Positions 16,360-26,546 of a stretch of DNA of 64,000 nucleotides are shown here, piece by piece. Origin of the DNA: Dolichospermum flos-aquae CCAP 1403/13F. Lineage in GTDB: Bacteria; Cyanobacteriota; Cyanobacteriia; Cyanobacteriales; Nostocaceae. Numbering within the stretch: position 1 is the stretch's first letter; the number at the start of each line of letters is the position of its first letter. The notes below the pieces were generated by a model. It was not told the origin of the DNA. It was given only the letters and a program-made list of their open reading frames with translations, and did no database searches. The translations under genes and the position numbers were made by a program. The stretch lies in assembly GCF_012516395.1 (NCBI RefSeq), contig NZ_CP051206.1, forward strand, positions 4,903,334-4,967,333, read 5' to 3'.

Positions 16360-19300
16360 CTAAACAAGCAAGCTGAAATCACTAACACTGAGGGTGATAT
16401 CAGGATTACCTAAACGGGCAAACTCAAATACTGATGTTGCACCCAAAAGATTTCCGTCTTGGTTATAAAACAGACTACCACTGCTTTGGCTAAAGACAAT
16501 ACGAGCATTACTGGGGTTGACTAAGTCATCATCACCAACAACTGCAAAGTCAGTTAAAGCCTGACCCACCCCATTGATTACAGCATTGAAAGTAGCTTTA
16601 CTCAGTGCGATTTTGTCTTGTCCTATATCAAACTGAGTGATGTAATCAACACCTAATGCAGTGGTAAAAACACCATTGCCTTGGAACAGATATGTATCAT
16701 TACCTGATCCTCCGGTGAGAATATCATCACCGAGTCCTCCCCACAAAATGTCATCTCCTCCTAGTCCTTGCAGTTGGTCATTGCCACCACCGCCATTTAA
16801 CGTATTATTCAGGGCATTACCTGTAAGACGGTTATTACCTGTGCCACCTATAGCGTTTTCAATCACATTGTTGGCAGAGAGAATGAGTTTAAGGTTTCTA
16901 TTAACTGTTTGCGATGTGGTGACACCCAAATTAAGGTTCACAGCACCAGTAGTACCACTAAAGTCAATAGTATCAATACCCCCGGTTGTTGTTTCGATAA
17001 TGGTATCTGTTCCCAAGCCACTGTTAGCAACAAAGACATAGGTATCGTTTCCATTTAGACCTGCAAGAGTGTTATTGGCACTATTACCAGTGAGAACGTT
17101 ATTGCCAGCATTACCTGTACCGTTAATTGCGGCTGTTCCTGTGAGAGTGAGGTTTTCTACGTTGTCTGGCAAGGTTGTGGTAACAGAGGCTGTGAGGGTA
17201 TCGGTTATGGTTGTTACAGTCTTGCTTATACCCAAATTAGCATTGGTGGGAGAGGAAAGGGAGAGGGTAAAAGTCTCATTTGCTTCGTTCAGGGAATCAT
17301 TGAGAATGGGAATATTGATGACCTGACTAGTAACACCAGGGTTAAAGGTTAGAGTTCCGTTGGTGCTGGTATAGTCTGAGCCTGCTGTAGCCGTACCGTT
17401 AGTAGTGGCATATTGGACGGTAATGGTTTGAGGGCTGGCGCTGGAAAGAGTAGCGGTATAACCAACGGTTTGCGGACTGGTGAAACCTTCAACAATGGTT
17501 TGATTGGCACTGAGGTTAATACTGGGGAAATCATTATTAGCAATATTGACGGTGGCACTAGCTAATGTACCGACGGTGTAGCCTGTTCCCGATGTGACGG
17601 TGAGGATGGCAGTTTCTGGTCCTTCTACCAAGGTGTCATCAGTGACGTTCAAGTTGACTAAGGCTGTGCTAGAACCTGCTGCAAAGCTAACAGTAGTAGG
17701 AATGGTTGTGTAATCTGTACCATTGGTGGCTGTTCCGGTCAGTCCGACGTTAACTGTTAAGCTACTGGTGGTAGGACCTGTGCGGGTTAAGGCGTATTGT
17801 CCAGGATTTGGTGTTGTTCCTAGTAGGGTTTCGGCAGCATTTGCATCTGTGGCTACTACTGAGACTTGTGGAAGATCATTATCAGCAATATTGACTGTGG
17901 CACTAGCTGATGTACCGACGGTGTAGCCTGTTCCCGATGTGACAGTGAGGATGGCAGTTTCTGGTCCTTCTACCAAGGTGTCATCAGTGACGTTCAAGTT
18001 GACTACTGCTGTGCTAGAACCTGCGGCAAAGCTAACAGTAGTAGGAATGGTTGTGTAATCTGTACCATTGGTGGCTGTTCCGGTCAGTCCGACGTTAACT
18101 GTTAAGCTACTGGTGGTAGGACCTGTCCGGGTTAATGTGTATTGTCCGGGATTTGGAGTAGTTCCTAGTAGGGTTTCGGCAGCACTTGCATCTGTTGCTA
18201 CTACTGTGATTTGTGGAAGATCATTATCAGCAATATTGACTGTGGCACTAGCTGATGTACCGACGGTGTAGCCTGTTCCCGATGTGACGGTGAGGATGGC
18301 AGTTTCTGGTCCTTCTACGATGGTGTCATCAGTGACGTTCAGGTTGACTAAGGCTGTGCTAGAACCTGCTGCAAAGCTAACAGTAGTAGGAATGGTTGTG
18401 TAATCTGTACCATTGGTGGCTGTTCCGGTCAGTCCGACGTTAACTGTTAAGCTACTGGTGGTAGAACCTGTGCGGGTTAAGGTGTATTCTCCGGGATTTG
18501 GTGTTGTTCCTAGTAGGGTTTCAGCAGCACTTGCATCTGTGGCAGCAACGGTGATTACAGGTAAGGTACTTCCACCATCACCATAGATTTTGACATCATC
18601 AACGTTCCAAGAACTTACTGTATATACACCAGCGCTACCAACATTGAACCCGAAACGAATTTGAGTGGAGGCACTCTTGTAGGCACTAATATCAAATTGT
18701 TGAGGGGTCCAAGAATTATCTTGGACTCCTGGCGCTCCTCCTGAACTCCAGAGATTGAGCCAGCTAGAACCGTTGAAGATATCAACTGTGTTCTGCATAT
18801 AGGGAGTGTAGTCACTATTGAGCCAACGAGCATATTCAAAGAACAGCTTATTAGCGGTGCTGGTGTTAATTACAGGACTGGTTAGGTAGTAATAGCTATG
18901 TAGTGAAGTAGAAGCATTTCCACCAATCACTACTCCGGCTACACCATTATCGGCTGTGGGAGTATTGTCCGTTCCAGGATCAGGGTTGCCATAAACCTGA
19001 CCCGTAGAAGTTGTGGCAGAACCGATTTGCCATTCTGTCCCCAGAGTCCAACCCTTCGTGTTATTAGCAAAATCATCCGAGAAGTAAGTAGTAAATCCTT
19101 CCTCAGAAATAATAGTTCCCGTTGCTGTATTAGGAGAACCACCAATGTAGCCTGTCCCAGAATTGACAGTTAAAATAACTGATTCGTTATTTTCCTGTAC
19201 GGTATCAGCAATCGGATCAACCACAACCGTTGCAGTTGTGGCATTAGCAGCAAAGGTGACAGTTCCCAGTTTCGTCGTCGGATTAAAGGTAACACTGCTA

Positions 19301-21234
19301 TTGGTGATAACACTATAATCTGCTGGGTCGCTTCCCACCGGGGCGGCGTTTGCTATTCCACTCGCCCCGAAGTTAACGGTCAGGGGAGAACTTAGGTTTA
19401 AATTGGTGCGAGTAAAGGTATAAACCAAGTCAGTCGCACCGTCTTCTTGGACAGTAGTAGGACTGACATCAACAGTTACAGAAGGAACACTAGATGATAC
19501 TAAGGCATTATAGACATTCAGCCGTTTACCGGACACCGTTTTCCCTGCTAAGGCGGAAATTGAGTCACCGGTTTGCATCAAGGTATTCTTAACCTGCTGT
19601 GCCGTCCAAGTCGGATTTTGAGACCAGAGTAAGGCCGCCGCCCCAGTAACGTGGGGACTGGCCATTGAGGTGCCAGAATAAGTGGAATAAGTGTTATTAG
19701 GCGTGGTGCTATAAATATCCGAACCTGGTGCGCCTAAATCCACGCTGGTCAATCCATAGTTGGAGAAAGAGGACAGGCTATCAGTGCGTGTGGTGGAAGC
19801 AACAGAGATAATATTGGCTAGGTTATAGCTGGCGGGATAGGCAGGGTTTATGTCAGTGTTTTGTGAACTATTACCCGCTGCTGCAATAAATAAAGCCCCC
19901 TGTTGTCCAGCGGCATTAATGACATCAGACAACGCTTGGCTATAGCCTCCACCTCCCCAGGAGTTGTTGGTCAGTTTCACACCCTTGGCTGTGGCATAGG
20001 CAATGGCCGAAATGGCACCGGAAGTAGAACCCGAACCACTATCGTTCAAAAACTTCAGGGGCATGATTTTAGCATTCCAGGCCACCCCGGTTACACCAAC
20101 GCCGTTATTACCTTTACCAGCAATAGTTCCGGAAACGTGGGTCCCATGTCCTTGCACATCCATGGGGTTGTTGTCATTATAGGCAAAGTCCCAGCCGCGA
20201 ACATCGTCTATATATCCGTTATTATCGTTATCTATGCCATCTCCGGCGATTTCTCCTGGATTAGTCCAAATATTGCCTACTAGATCAGGGTGGTTATAAT
20301 CAACTCCTGTATCAATCACTCCTATGACGAGGTTGGGATTGCCTGTTTGGATATCCCAGGCTTCGGGAGCGTCAATGTCTGCGTCTGGAGTTCCTCCACT
20401 TTGACCTGTGTTATTTAGTCCCCATAGTTGTCCAAAGCTAGGGTCATTGGGGATGGTGGCTGCTGTGGTGATAGTATAATCTGGCTCGATATACTCGAAT
20501 AAAGAACTATTTCTGTATGTAGCTAGGGCAGCCTCTACGGAGGTTCTTGGAGATAATTGCCATATTTGAGCGCCTGTGAGATCAATAGTTTTTGTGCTAA
20601 CTACTCCCAGGGTGCTTTTAATCTCATTGGCTTGAGTGATATCGGCTTGTCGCTTCAATTTGACAATCAGTTTATCAGAGGCATAGGCTGGTTGCGGAGT
20701 TCGATATTTTCCTACGGTATCTTGACTATTTCCGTTCGAGGTGATGGATGGAATTTCTAGCGCTGGAGATGCCTCAATCAATCCAGTAGTGTATTCTAAT
20801 ACCCAGTCTCCACCTGATGCCGTATTCCCAGTCAAGTCATCAGATGCAGCTACATCTGCCCCGGTCAACTGACTAATTTGCTGGACAAAAGTTTTACCGG
20901 CTGAACCCTGAGCAACATTGGAACCATACAACAGAATGTCTGCTGTGGCGGTGAGAGATTGACCCCACTGCTGCAATTGTGATGTGTAACTGCTGAGGTT
21001 TGCGGAGTTGAGGACAGTTGAACCAAGTGACAAACTGCCTTCTGACCCTTGAGAAATAATCTGAAGGCTATCAATGTTTGTCAGTCCTGATAAATTCTGA
21101 GTAATTTGCTGAATACCGTCTTGGTTGGCACTGAGAAGAAACAACAGTGTACCAGGTTTAACGCTATCAACTATATTTCTATAATCTGCAACGTTGGGAT
21201 CAACGAAAACAACGGATTTGGTAGATTCTGCCAT
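16360..21234 (-). CDS. Large secreted S8 (subtilisin-like) serine protease with Calx-beta and RTX-like repeats
   Basis: 1624 residues. Order: DUF4347 domain (about 1-160, VVFVDPNVADYRNIVDSV), S8 prodomain (to about 260), and a subtilase domain with the catalytic triad Asp ~308 (GVIDTGVD), His ~366 (GHGTHVSG) and Ser ~523 (GTSMASPH). A Calx-beta unit and a jelly-roll-like segment follow (about 720-890). Then come three near-identical 115-residue Calx-beta units plus a diverged fourth, and an RTX-like calcium-binding end (GNDTYVF, GGGGNDQLQGLGGDDIL). DUF4347 plus RTX proteins lack a classical signal peptide and are thought to leave by a type I secretion system. The likely role is an extracellular calcium-dependent protease or adhesin. 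Monocistronic. Confidence 0.9.
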   Translation of the reverse strand: MAESTKSVVFVDPNVADYRNIVDSVKPGTLLFLLSANQDGIQQITQNLSGLTNIDSLQIISQGSEGSLSLGSTVLNSANLSSYTSQLQQWGQSLTATADILLYGSNVAQGSAGKTFVQQISQLTGADVAASDDLTGNTASGGDWVLEYTTGLIEASPALEIPSITSNGNSQDTVGKYRTPQPAYASDKLIVKLKRQADITQANEIKSTLGVVSTKTIDLTGAQIWQLSPRTSVEAALATYRNSSLFEYIEPDYTITTAATIPNDPSFGQLWGLNNTGQSGGTPDADIDAPEAWDIQTGNPNLVIGVIDTGVDYNHPDLVGNIWTNPGEIAGDGIDNDNNGYIDDVRGWDFAYNDNNPMDVQGHGTHVSGTIAGKGNNGVGVTGVAWNAKIMPLKFLNDSGSGSTSGAISAIAYATAKGVKLTNNSWGGGGYSQALSDVINAAGQQGALFIAAAGNSSQNTDINPAYPASYNLANIISVASTTRTDSLSSFSNYGLTSVDLGAPGSDIYSTTPNNTYSTYSGTSMASPHVTGAAALLWSQNPTWTAQQVKNTLMQTGDSISALAGKTVSGKRLNVYNALVSSSVPSVTVDVSPTTVQEDGATDLVYTFTRTNLNLSSPLTVNFGASGIANAAPVGSDPADYSVITNSSVTFNPTTKLGTVTFAANATTATVVVDPIADTVQENNESVILTVNSGTGYIGGSPNTATGTIISEEGFTTYFSDDFANNTKGWTLGTEWQIGSATTSTGQVYGNPDPGTDNTPTADNGVAGVVIGGNASTSLHSYYYLTSPVINTSTANKLFFEYARWLNSDYTPYMQNTVDIFNGSSWLNLWSSGGAPGVQDNSWTPQQFDISAYKSASTQIRFGFNVGSAGVYTVSSWNVDDVKIYGDGGSTLPVITVAATDASAAETLLGTTPNPGEYTLTRTGSTTSSLTVNVGLTGTATNGTDYTTIPTTVSFAAGSSTALVNLNVTDDTIVEGPETAILTVTSGTGYTVGTSASATVNIADNDLPQITVVATDASAAETLLGTTPNPGQYTLTRTGPTTSSLTVNVGLTGTATNGTDYTTIPTTVSFAAGSSTAVVNLNVTDDTLVEGPETAILTVTSGTGYTVGTSASATVNIADNDLPQVSVVATDANAAETLLGTTPNPGQYALTRTGPTTSSLTVNVGLTGTATNGTDYTTIPTTVSFAAGSSTALVNLNVTDDTLVEGPETAILTVTSGTGYTVGTLASATVNIANNDFPSINLSANQTIVEGFTSPQTVGYTATLSSASPQTITVQYATTNGTATAGSDYTSTNGTLTFNPGVTSQVINIPILNDSLNEANETFTLSLSSPTNANLGISKTVTTITDTLTASVTTTLPDNVENLTLTGTAAINGTGNAGNNVLTGNSANNTLAGLNGNDTYVFVANSGLGTDTIIETTTGGIDTIDFSGTTGAVNLNLGVTTSQTVNRNLKLILSANNVIENAIGGTGNNRLTGNALNNTLNGGGGNDQLQGLGGDDILWGGLGDDILTGGSGNDTYLFQGNGVFTTALGVDYITQFDIGQDKIALSKATFNAVINGVGQALTDFAVVGDDDLVNPSNARIVFSQSSGSLFYNQDGNLLGATSVFEFARLGNPDITLSVSDFSLLV
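17530..18564. repeat. Three tandem 345-bp coding repeats (Calx-beta units)
   Basis: The period is exactly 345 bp: CGACGGTGTAGCCTG recurs at 17571, 17916 and 18261. Units are almost identical at DNA level, including synonymous sites, so they were recently duplicated or homogenised by gene conversion. Confidence 0.9.
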
Positions 21235-21674
21235 AACTATTGAACCCTGTATATTTTTAGATTCCTTATTTTTTTAATCTACTCCACAAATGACCGGGTT
21301 CTGTACCGGAAAATACTAAGTTATGACTGACTTAGATAATTTTTATGACTGTTTTGAGAAATACACACATAGCGCAAACCCAAGATGTTTGCATAAGCTA
21401 ATCAATTATTTTAGGTAAAGCTTGCCAATTTGCCATCCTCTTCTCTGTCCCCTACAGATGGAACATTCCTACAAAGGTTTTAAATTACGCATACTTGATT
21501 ATTGTATAAAATAAAAAAATTACTAAGTTAAAACCTTTGTCATCTATCTAAAGATAGATTGTAATGACTAATTAATTTTGAAAAAATTAAAGCCATAATT
21601 TCTGCAAATTTAGTAAAATACCGAATAAAGACTTGATTTTTTAGATTTCCAATCTTCATATTTTGAAATTACTT
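21235..21674. other. Intergenic region between protease and NB-ARC gene
   Basis: 440 bp with no gene. It must hold the divergent promoters of both neighbours. One perfect 18-bp palindrome ATCTATCTAAAGATAGAT at 21542-21559 might be an operator; nothing else stands out. Confidence 0.3.
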
Positions 21675-22964
21675 ATGCCCAGGTCACTGAGAATTCATCA
21701 TAACTATATTAATGAGATTAAGTCAAAAATTATACAATCAGGCTATCGGACTCAAAGAGCTTTAGCTGATGATGCAGGATTATGCTTAACTACAGTTAGC
21801 AACTTCCTGAATGGTAAACCCGTTGATTATGCAACCTTTGAAGAACTATGTCGGAGATTAAGTCTAGATTGGCAAGAAATCAGTATTTCAAATACAGAAG
21901 TAATATCTACTCCTCTATGTTCATACGCAAAAATACGTAAAAAACAAACAAAGATATCAAATCAAGACTGGGGAACAGCGATTGATATTTCAGCATTTTA
22001 TGGCCGCAGCCAAGAACTGACACAGCTAGAATCATGGATTTTACAAGATAGCTGTCGCTTAGTAGGATTGTTCGGTATGGGTGGAGTTGGGAAAACAACC
22101 TTAGCGACTCAACTCACAAAACAAATTCATGATCAATTTGATTACGTTTTTTGGCGTTCAGTGCCGACAGTTCCATGTTTTGATAATATGATAACTGACT
22201 TGCTATCTTTTGTCTCCCATCAAAAAGAAAGCAAACCAAATATCAATCGAGTTATCCATTATCTGCGTACCTATCGTTGTCTGATTATCTTGGATAATTT
22301 AAACACAGTTTTAGACGTGGGTAATACTGAATATAATCATTTACTCTGCATAATTGCCGAAACCAACCATCAAAGCTGTTTGATTTTCACTAGTAGAGTT
22401 AAACCTGTTCAATTCACCTTACTAGAGAAGTGGTCATTATCAGTGCATTGCTTGAGGTTGCATGGTTCATCAACAATAGCCTTTTCCCTGATACAATCAA
22501 AACAACTATTAGGGACAGATGAACAAAAGTATGAATTATGTCATCTGTATAGTAATAATCCTCTGAAAGTTAAAATTGTTGTTAATACTATCATTGACTT
22601 ATTTGATGGTAATATTGAAAAATTCCTCAAACAAAATACATTATTAGTCAGTAATTATATAAACAGCTTACTAGAACAGCAGTTAAATCCCCTCTCGGTT
22701 CTAGAATGGCAAATTATGTACTGTCTGGCCACTGACCAGCGATTAATAAACCTGACGGATTTGGCGCAAAATCAAAATATATTACCTAATGTTTCTATAT
22801 CCCAACTTTTACAAGCAATAGAGAGGCTATATTCACGATCTTTAATAGAGAGAGAAGCGGGTATGTACAGTTTGCAATCTGTTCTCAGGGAGTATGTCAT
22901 GGAAAAATTTATTAATCCCACATTCCGCACCCCAAAATGTTACAGAGGGAAATTACGGAGATGA
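21675..22964 (+). CDS. XRE-HTH / NB-ARC ATPase with IS-altered C-terminus
   Basis: 429 residues from ATG 21675. Residues 25-75 are an XRE-like helix-turn-helix (RTQRALADDAGLCLTTVSNF). Residues 110-340 are an NB-ARC P-loop ATPase with Walker A GMGGVGKTT (about 138-146) and Walker B CLIILDNL. A winged-helix-like region ends SLQSVLREYVMEKFIN. Related STAND proteins use WD40 or TPR repeats after this point as sensors; here there are none. The last 16 residues (from PTFRTPKC) are encoded by the left end of the IS at 22917. Without the IS the frame would read EKFIN-Lys-Leu-stop, so the insertion changed only the extreme C-terminus. The role, sensing or defence, is inference. Confidence 0.8.
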   Translation: MPRSLRIHHNYINEIKSKIIQSGYRTQRALADDAGLCLTTVSNFLNGKPVDYATFEELCRRLSLDWQEISISNTEVISTPLCSYAKIRKKQTKISNQDWGTAIDISAFYGRSQELTQLESWILQDSCRLVGLFGMGGVGKTTLATQLTKQIHDQFDYVFWRSVPTVPCFDNMITDLLSFVSHQKESKPNINRVIHYLRTYRCLIILDNLNTVLDVGNTEYNHLLCIIAETNHQSCLIFTSRVKPVQFTLLEKWSLSVHCLRLHGSSTIAFSLIQSKQLLGTDEQKYELCHLYSNNPLKVKIVVNTIIDLFDGNIEKFLKQNTLLVSNYINSLLEQQLNPLSVLEWQIMYCLATDQRLINLTDLAQNQNILPNVSISQLLQAIERLYSRSLIEREAGMYSLQSVLREYVMEKFINPTFRTPKCYRGKLRR

Positions 22965-25126
22965 AAATCAAAGGGAGCATCAAAACAAACAGATAAAGTG
23001 AAAAAAGGCATTTGAGAAACAGTAAATCACCAAAAATGTCATCAAAATCTATTCTCAATAAGAAGCAATAAGAATGCACACCACCTGGAGAGGTCAATGA
23101 ATAAGCGAAAGGAGATATTCAAGAAATAATTATAAGTTAGACTAATCAATTAAAGTAAAAAACGAAATTATAGACATAGTAAAATGGAGCTATAAATCAA
23201 AGAGATTAGCTCATCTTTACTCATAGAAATTAAATTGATAGAGATGATAATTAGCTGACTAATTGATAGTAACGTAAACAATCATCTGGTAAAAGACTCA
23301 AGATAAAATCTCTGTCCTTATTCCAATTAGAAATATGTTTCTCCTGATTGAGTGTAACCAAATGAATACACTGAAAGCATTGAAAAATCCAGCGTAAAGT
23401 AGGACGATTAGTTGCTTTGCCTAATTGATTTTTAATTGTTGATTTAGACTCCAAAAGAGCATTTCTAATATGACGTTGAGCCAAAGTATAAACCAGTAGA
23501 CATAAACCCATAATCATTCCCAAAGACTCTATTCTCTCAGGACTTTTGAGGAAAATACTGTCGGCAAAAAATAATGGGTCTTTGAGAAAACCAAACCCTC
23601 TTTCACATGATTGTTGAGCTTTATATTCCCTGAGCATAGAATCATTGCTTAGTTCCTTTGAATCTAAAACATTTGTCGCAATAATAAAACGTCCCGCACT
23701 CAGCAATTCTGTATTAATTTTACTTTCATCCTGGGAGACTGTAGCTGATATTTGATAGGATATTTCTCCTGAAGTATCTTTTTTATTAGATTTTACTTGA
23801 GTCACCGTACTTTCGTGAATTTGATGATATTTGAATTGTTTTGATAATTTTGATAATGCCTTGATAGCATCTGCAACACATGCAAATCTCTCTTGTGATA
23901 ACTTTTTCAAATCTTGCACAGCTTTTGATTCTGCTTTGGTAATTTTTTGTGTGAGCTTATGCAGGTCTGATTCTTTTCTTTCTTGACTTTGCACTACTAA
24001 CCATCTTTGTTCTATCCCTGCATAATTTTGGATTTTTGATGCTAATTTATATCCTGGTATTGTACTATCAATAAATTCTGATTCTGCTAATGTTGATATT
24101 AATGATTTTGCTGCTTTTATGCTTAATGGTACTCGACATAACCAACGTAATTCTGACATCATTTTCAGGTTTGATTCTGTATATAAAGCAGCGTCAGCAA
24201 CCATGAGACTATTAACTTCTAATTGTTTTTGATATTCTACTGCTATTTTACCAAAACATGATGAGTCAGCTTGGTTTCCCGATGCTAGTTTTAAAAATAT
24301 TGGTATGTCTCCATCTCCTGAACATATCATTTCTATGATAAACTGTTTTAAGTCTGGACGATGGTCACGAGAATAACCGTAGGTGATGGTTATTTCTTTT
24401 GGTGATTTTACTGCTAATTCTTCTAATTCTTGGTTATTTCCTACTTTTTGACTCTCAAATATTACGAATGGTAAGCTAGTGTTATACTGCCCATGCACGT
24501 GCATTGATGATGAGTCTAGATGTGATGTTGATAGTGATACTCCAAATTTTTGAGCAGCTTTTAAGGCTATGATAAAAAAGATTGTATCTAAGCCTTTTAT
24601 AAACAGTTTATCCATGACTCTCCCCAATTTATCGTCGTTGAGATATTCTGGTTTTACTCCTGCTCCTATTAAATGCTCACAGGCTATTGTTTCAAAATAT
24701 TTGGGAAACATATATAACGGTTTGGAGACAAATCCTAACCCGTTTATTATCATGGCTTTTACCACTTGACCTGCATTTACTTTTTCGTCTTTTTCGACTC
24801 CTATTAATTCATTTATTATTTCTACTATTCCGATTGAATCTATGATTCCTGCTACTATCCCTAGATGGTCTATGTTCTGAATTTCCATTTCTTGAGGTTT
24901 TAATTTCACAACAGTTTCCTCTCATACTTCTGTTGTTATCAATTATTTCTTATTTGGTTATCAATTCATTTTTTTCTTTTGTTACCAAGTTTCACTTTCT
25001 CACACCATTTCGCTTTTAATGCTATTTATTATCATTAAGCATCTTAATTTTTGAATTGACTTTAGTTATTATGTACTACTTTAAGGGCTTTTTTGATCTG
25101 TGACAGTTTGGGGTGCGGAATGTGGG
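22917..25126 (-). mobile_element. IS1634-family insertion sequence, complete
   Basis: 2210 bp bounded by about 29-bp inverted repeats (outer core CCCACATTCCGCACCCCAAA, two mismatches between the ends). It is flanked by the 6-bp direct repeat ATTAAT at 22911-22916 and 25127-25132. It carries one full-length transposase. About 334 bp of non-coding DNA lies between the transposase stop and the left end. Intact ends, intact transposase and a matching target duplication point to recent, probably still mobile, insertion. Confidence 0.9.
23251..24909 (-). CDS. IS1634 family transposase
   Basis: 552 residues, full length for the family. It starts MKLKPQEMEIQNIDHLGIVA. A DDE-type core follows: LDSSSMHVHG (first acidic residue), SLMVADAALYTESNL (second) and QQSCERGFGFLKDPLFF (Glu of the C-terminal Y-R/E signature). 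It catalyses cut-and-paste movement of the surrounding 22917-25126 element. No frameshift or stop is seen. Confidence 0.9.
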   Translation of the reverse strand: MKLKPQEMEIQNIDHLGIVAGIIDSIGIVEIINELIGVEKDEKVNAGQVVKAMIINGLGFVSKPLYMFPKYFETIACEHLIGAGVKPEYLNDDKLGRVMDKLFIKGLDTIFFIIALKAAQKFGVSLSTSHLDSSSMHVHGQYNTSLPFVIFESQKVGNNQELEELAVKSPKEITITYGYSRDHRPDLKQFIIEMICSGDGDIPIFLKLASGNQADSSCFGKIAVEYQKQLEVNSLMVADAALYTESNLKMMSELRWLCRVPLSIKAAKSLISTLAESEFIDSTIPGYKLASKIQNYAGIEQRWLVVQSQERKESDLHKLTQKITKAESKAVQDLKKLSQERFACVADAIKALSKLSKQFKYHQIHESTVTQVKSNKKDTSGEISYQISATVSQDESKINTELLSAGRFIIATNVLDSKELSNDSMLREYKAQQSCERGFGFLKDPLFFADSIFLKSPERIESLGMIMGLCLLVYTLAQRHIRNALLESKSTIKNQLGKATNRPTLRWIFQCFQCIHLVTLNQEKHISNWNKDRDFILSLLPDDCLRYYQLVS

Positions 25127-25146
25127 ATTAATAAATTATGATTTTA

Positions 25147-25295
25147 TTATATATAAGCTTTAAAAATCTGATTTACAGTAAGATCTAATTCAGGAAAAGT
25201 TTGGGAAATAATCCGTTCATGATCTCGAAACTTGCTAATTTGATATTCTTCATCAATTAAATTACAAACAGAGATTGTCGGTTGTTTAGGATTAC
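25147..25295 (-). pseudogene. Uma2 family endonuclease, C-terminal remnant
   Basis: Only the last 50 codons survive (IGNPKQPTISVCNLIDEEYQ to QTFPELDLTVNQIFKAYI). They closely match the end of the intact Uma2 gene at 26693-27310. Upstream the reading frame runs straight into a palindromic repeat (25317-25349) and the cobW-type gene's end. The other side lies 20 bp from the IS1634 target site. It is the leftover of a local duplication. Confidence 0.75.
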
Positions 25296-25316
25296 CAATA
25301 AAATTGACAAAAAACA

Positions 25317-25349
25317 AGAACCCCAACTTTTTGAAGAAGTCGGGGTTCT
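25317..25349. repeat. Long hairpin repeat, diverged copy
   Basis: AGAACCCC ... GGGGTTCT with an ACTT/AAGT inner stem, the same family as 6748-6780. It separates the Uma2 remnant from the cobW-type gene and could terminate the latter on the - strand. Confidence 0.65.
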
Positions 25350-25365
25350 GGATATTATTCAATTA

Positions 25366-26490
25366 CTACTTCCCAAATCCTTTACCTTTACTAATAGAAG
25401 GAAGACAAATACAGTTTTCTAACTGCTGAAGTAAGGTCTCGGTATCCAGATTTTGACCAATTAACACTAACTGATTTTTCTTTTCACCTTTCCATTGATC
25501 ATCATCAATAGTGAAGCGTTTACCGCAAAGATGGAAAATATGACGTTGGGGACTTTCATCAAACCACATAATTCCCTTAGCACGGAAGACATTTGTGGGT
25601 AATTGGTTATCTAAGAAATGTTGAAACTTTCTAATCGAAAAAGGTTTCTCACTTTGGAAAGAAATAGAGATAAAACCATCATTTTCTAAGTGGTCAGAAT
25701 GATGATGATGTTCATGATCATGGTGGTCATGGCCACAGGTAGAATGATCATGATCATCGTGATGTTCATGTCCACAATCATCATGATCATGATGACCATG
25801 ATCATGATGTTCTTCTGCGTGGTCATCAAAATATTTATCAGATTCAAACAAACCAACACTAAGAATTAAGGGAAGGGGAACTTGGGATTTTGTCGTGCGA
25901 ATAATTCTGGAACCTTCCTTAATATTGTTGATTTTTTTCTCCAATTCCTGCAAAGTGGTTTCATCAACTAAATCAGTTTTATTGAGAATAATGACATCAC
26001 CATAAGTAATTTGACTCAAAGCCGCTTCAGAATTGAATAAATCTAAGCTATAATTTGCCGCATCAACTACAGTAATAATAGAATCTAACCGAGTTAAATC
26101 TCGCAATTCTGAACCCAGAAATGTCATAGCTACAGGTAAAGGGTCTGCTAAACCAGTTGTTTCTACAACTAGATAATCTAGCTTTTCTTCCCTTTCTAAA
26201 ACCTTGTAAATAGCATCAACTAAGTCATTATTAATGGTGCAACAAATACAACCGTTGCTTAATTCCACCATGTTTTCATCAGTGGAAACAACCAATTCAT
26301 TATCAATACCAATTTCGCCAAATTCATTCACTAACACAGCAGTTTTCACACCTTGCTGATTTGTGAGAATATGATTGAGTAAAGTCGTCTTACCACTACC
26401 AAGGAAACCCGTAATAATTGTTACTGGTAAACCTTGTTTAGCAGATTCCATTGCGTGAGATTCGGAATTAACTGTTGTTTGCATAGTCAT
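25366..26490 (-). CDS. CobW/COG0523 family GTPase, zinc-type metallochaperone
   Basis: 374 residues. The GTPase domain has Walker A GFLGSGKT at 28-35, the family-defining metal-binding CICC at 81-84 (preceded by ELSNG), ETTGLADP and the NKTD guanine specificity motif. Residues about 220-270 form a His/Asp-rich loop (HHDHGHHDHDDCGHEH and similar) that would bind zinc or another transition metal. The C-terminal CobW domain ends near LENCICLPS. G3E GTPases of this type deliver metal to target enzymes; a His-rich loop and no cobalamin neighbours favour zinc over cobalt. No Zur box could be established by eye. Monocistronic. Confidence 0.88.
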   Translation of the reverse strand: MTMQTTVNSESHAMESAKQGLPVTIITGFLGSGKTTLLNHILTNQQGVKTAVLVNEFGEIGIDNELVVSTDENMVELSNGCICCTINNDLVDAIYKVLEREEKLDYLVVETTGLADPLPVAMTFLGSELRDLTRLDSIITVVDAANYSLDLFNSEAALSQITYGDVIILNKTDLVDETTLQELEKKINNIKEGSRIIRTTKSQVPLPLILSVGLFESDKYFDDHAEEHHDHGHHDHDDCGHEHHDDHDHSTCGHDHHDHEHHHHSDHLENDGFISISFQSEKPFSIRKFQHFLDNQLPTNVFRAKGIMWFDESPQRHIFHLCGKRFTIDDDQWKGEKKNQLVLIGQNLDTETLLQQLENCICLPSISKGKGFGK

Positions 26491-26546
26491 AAAGGAGGAT
26501 TTTGGTGTATTCTAAATTTTATCTTGATTTTGTCCACTCGCGATGA

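Noticed and set aside
16661-18271. Several rightward open frames inside the protease gene, two of them nearly identical
   Set aside because: They are shadows of the 345-bp Calx-beta repeats read on the opposite strand; the duplication explains their similarity.
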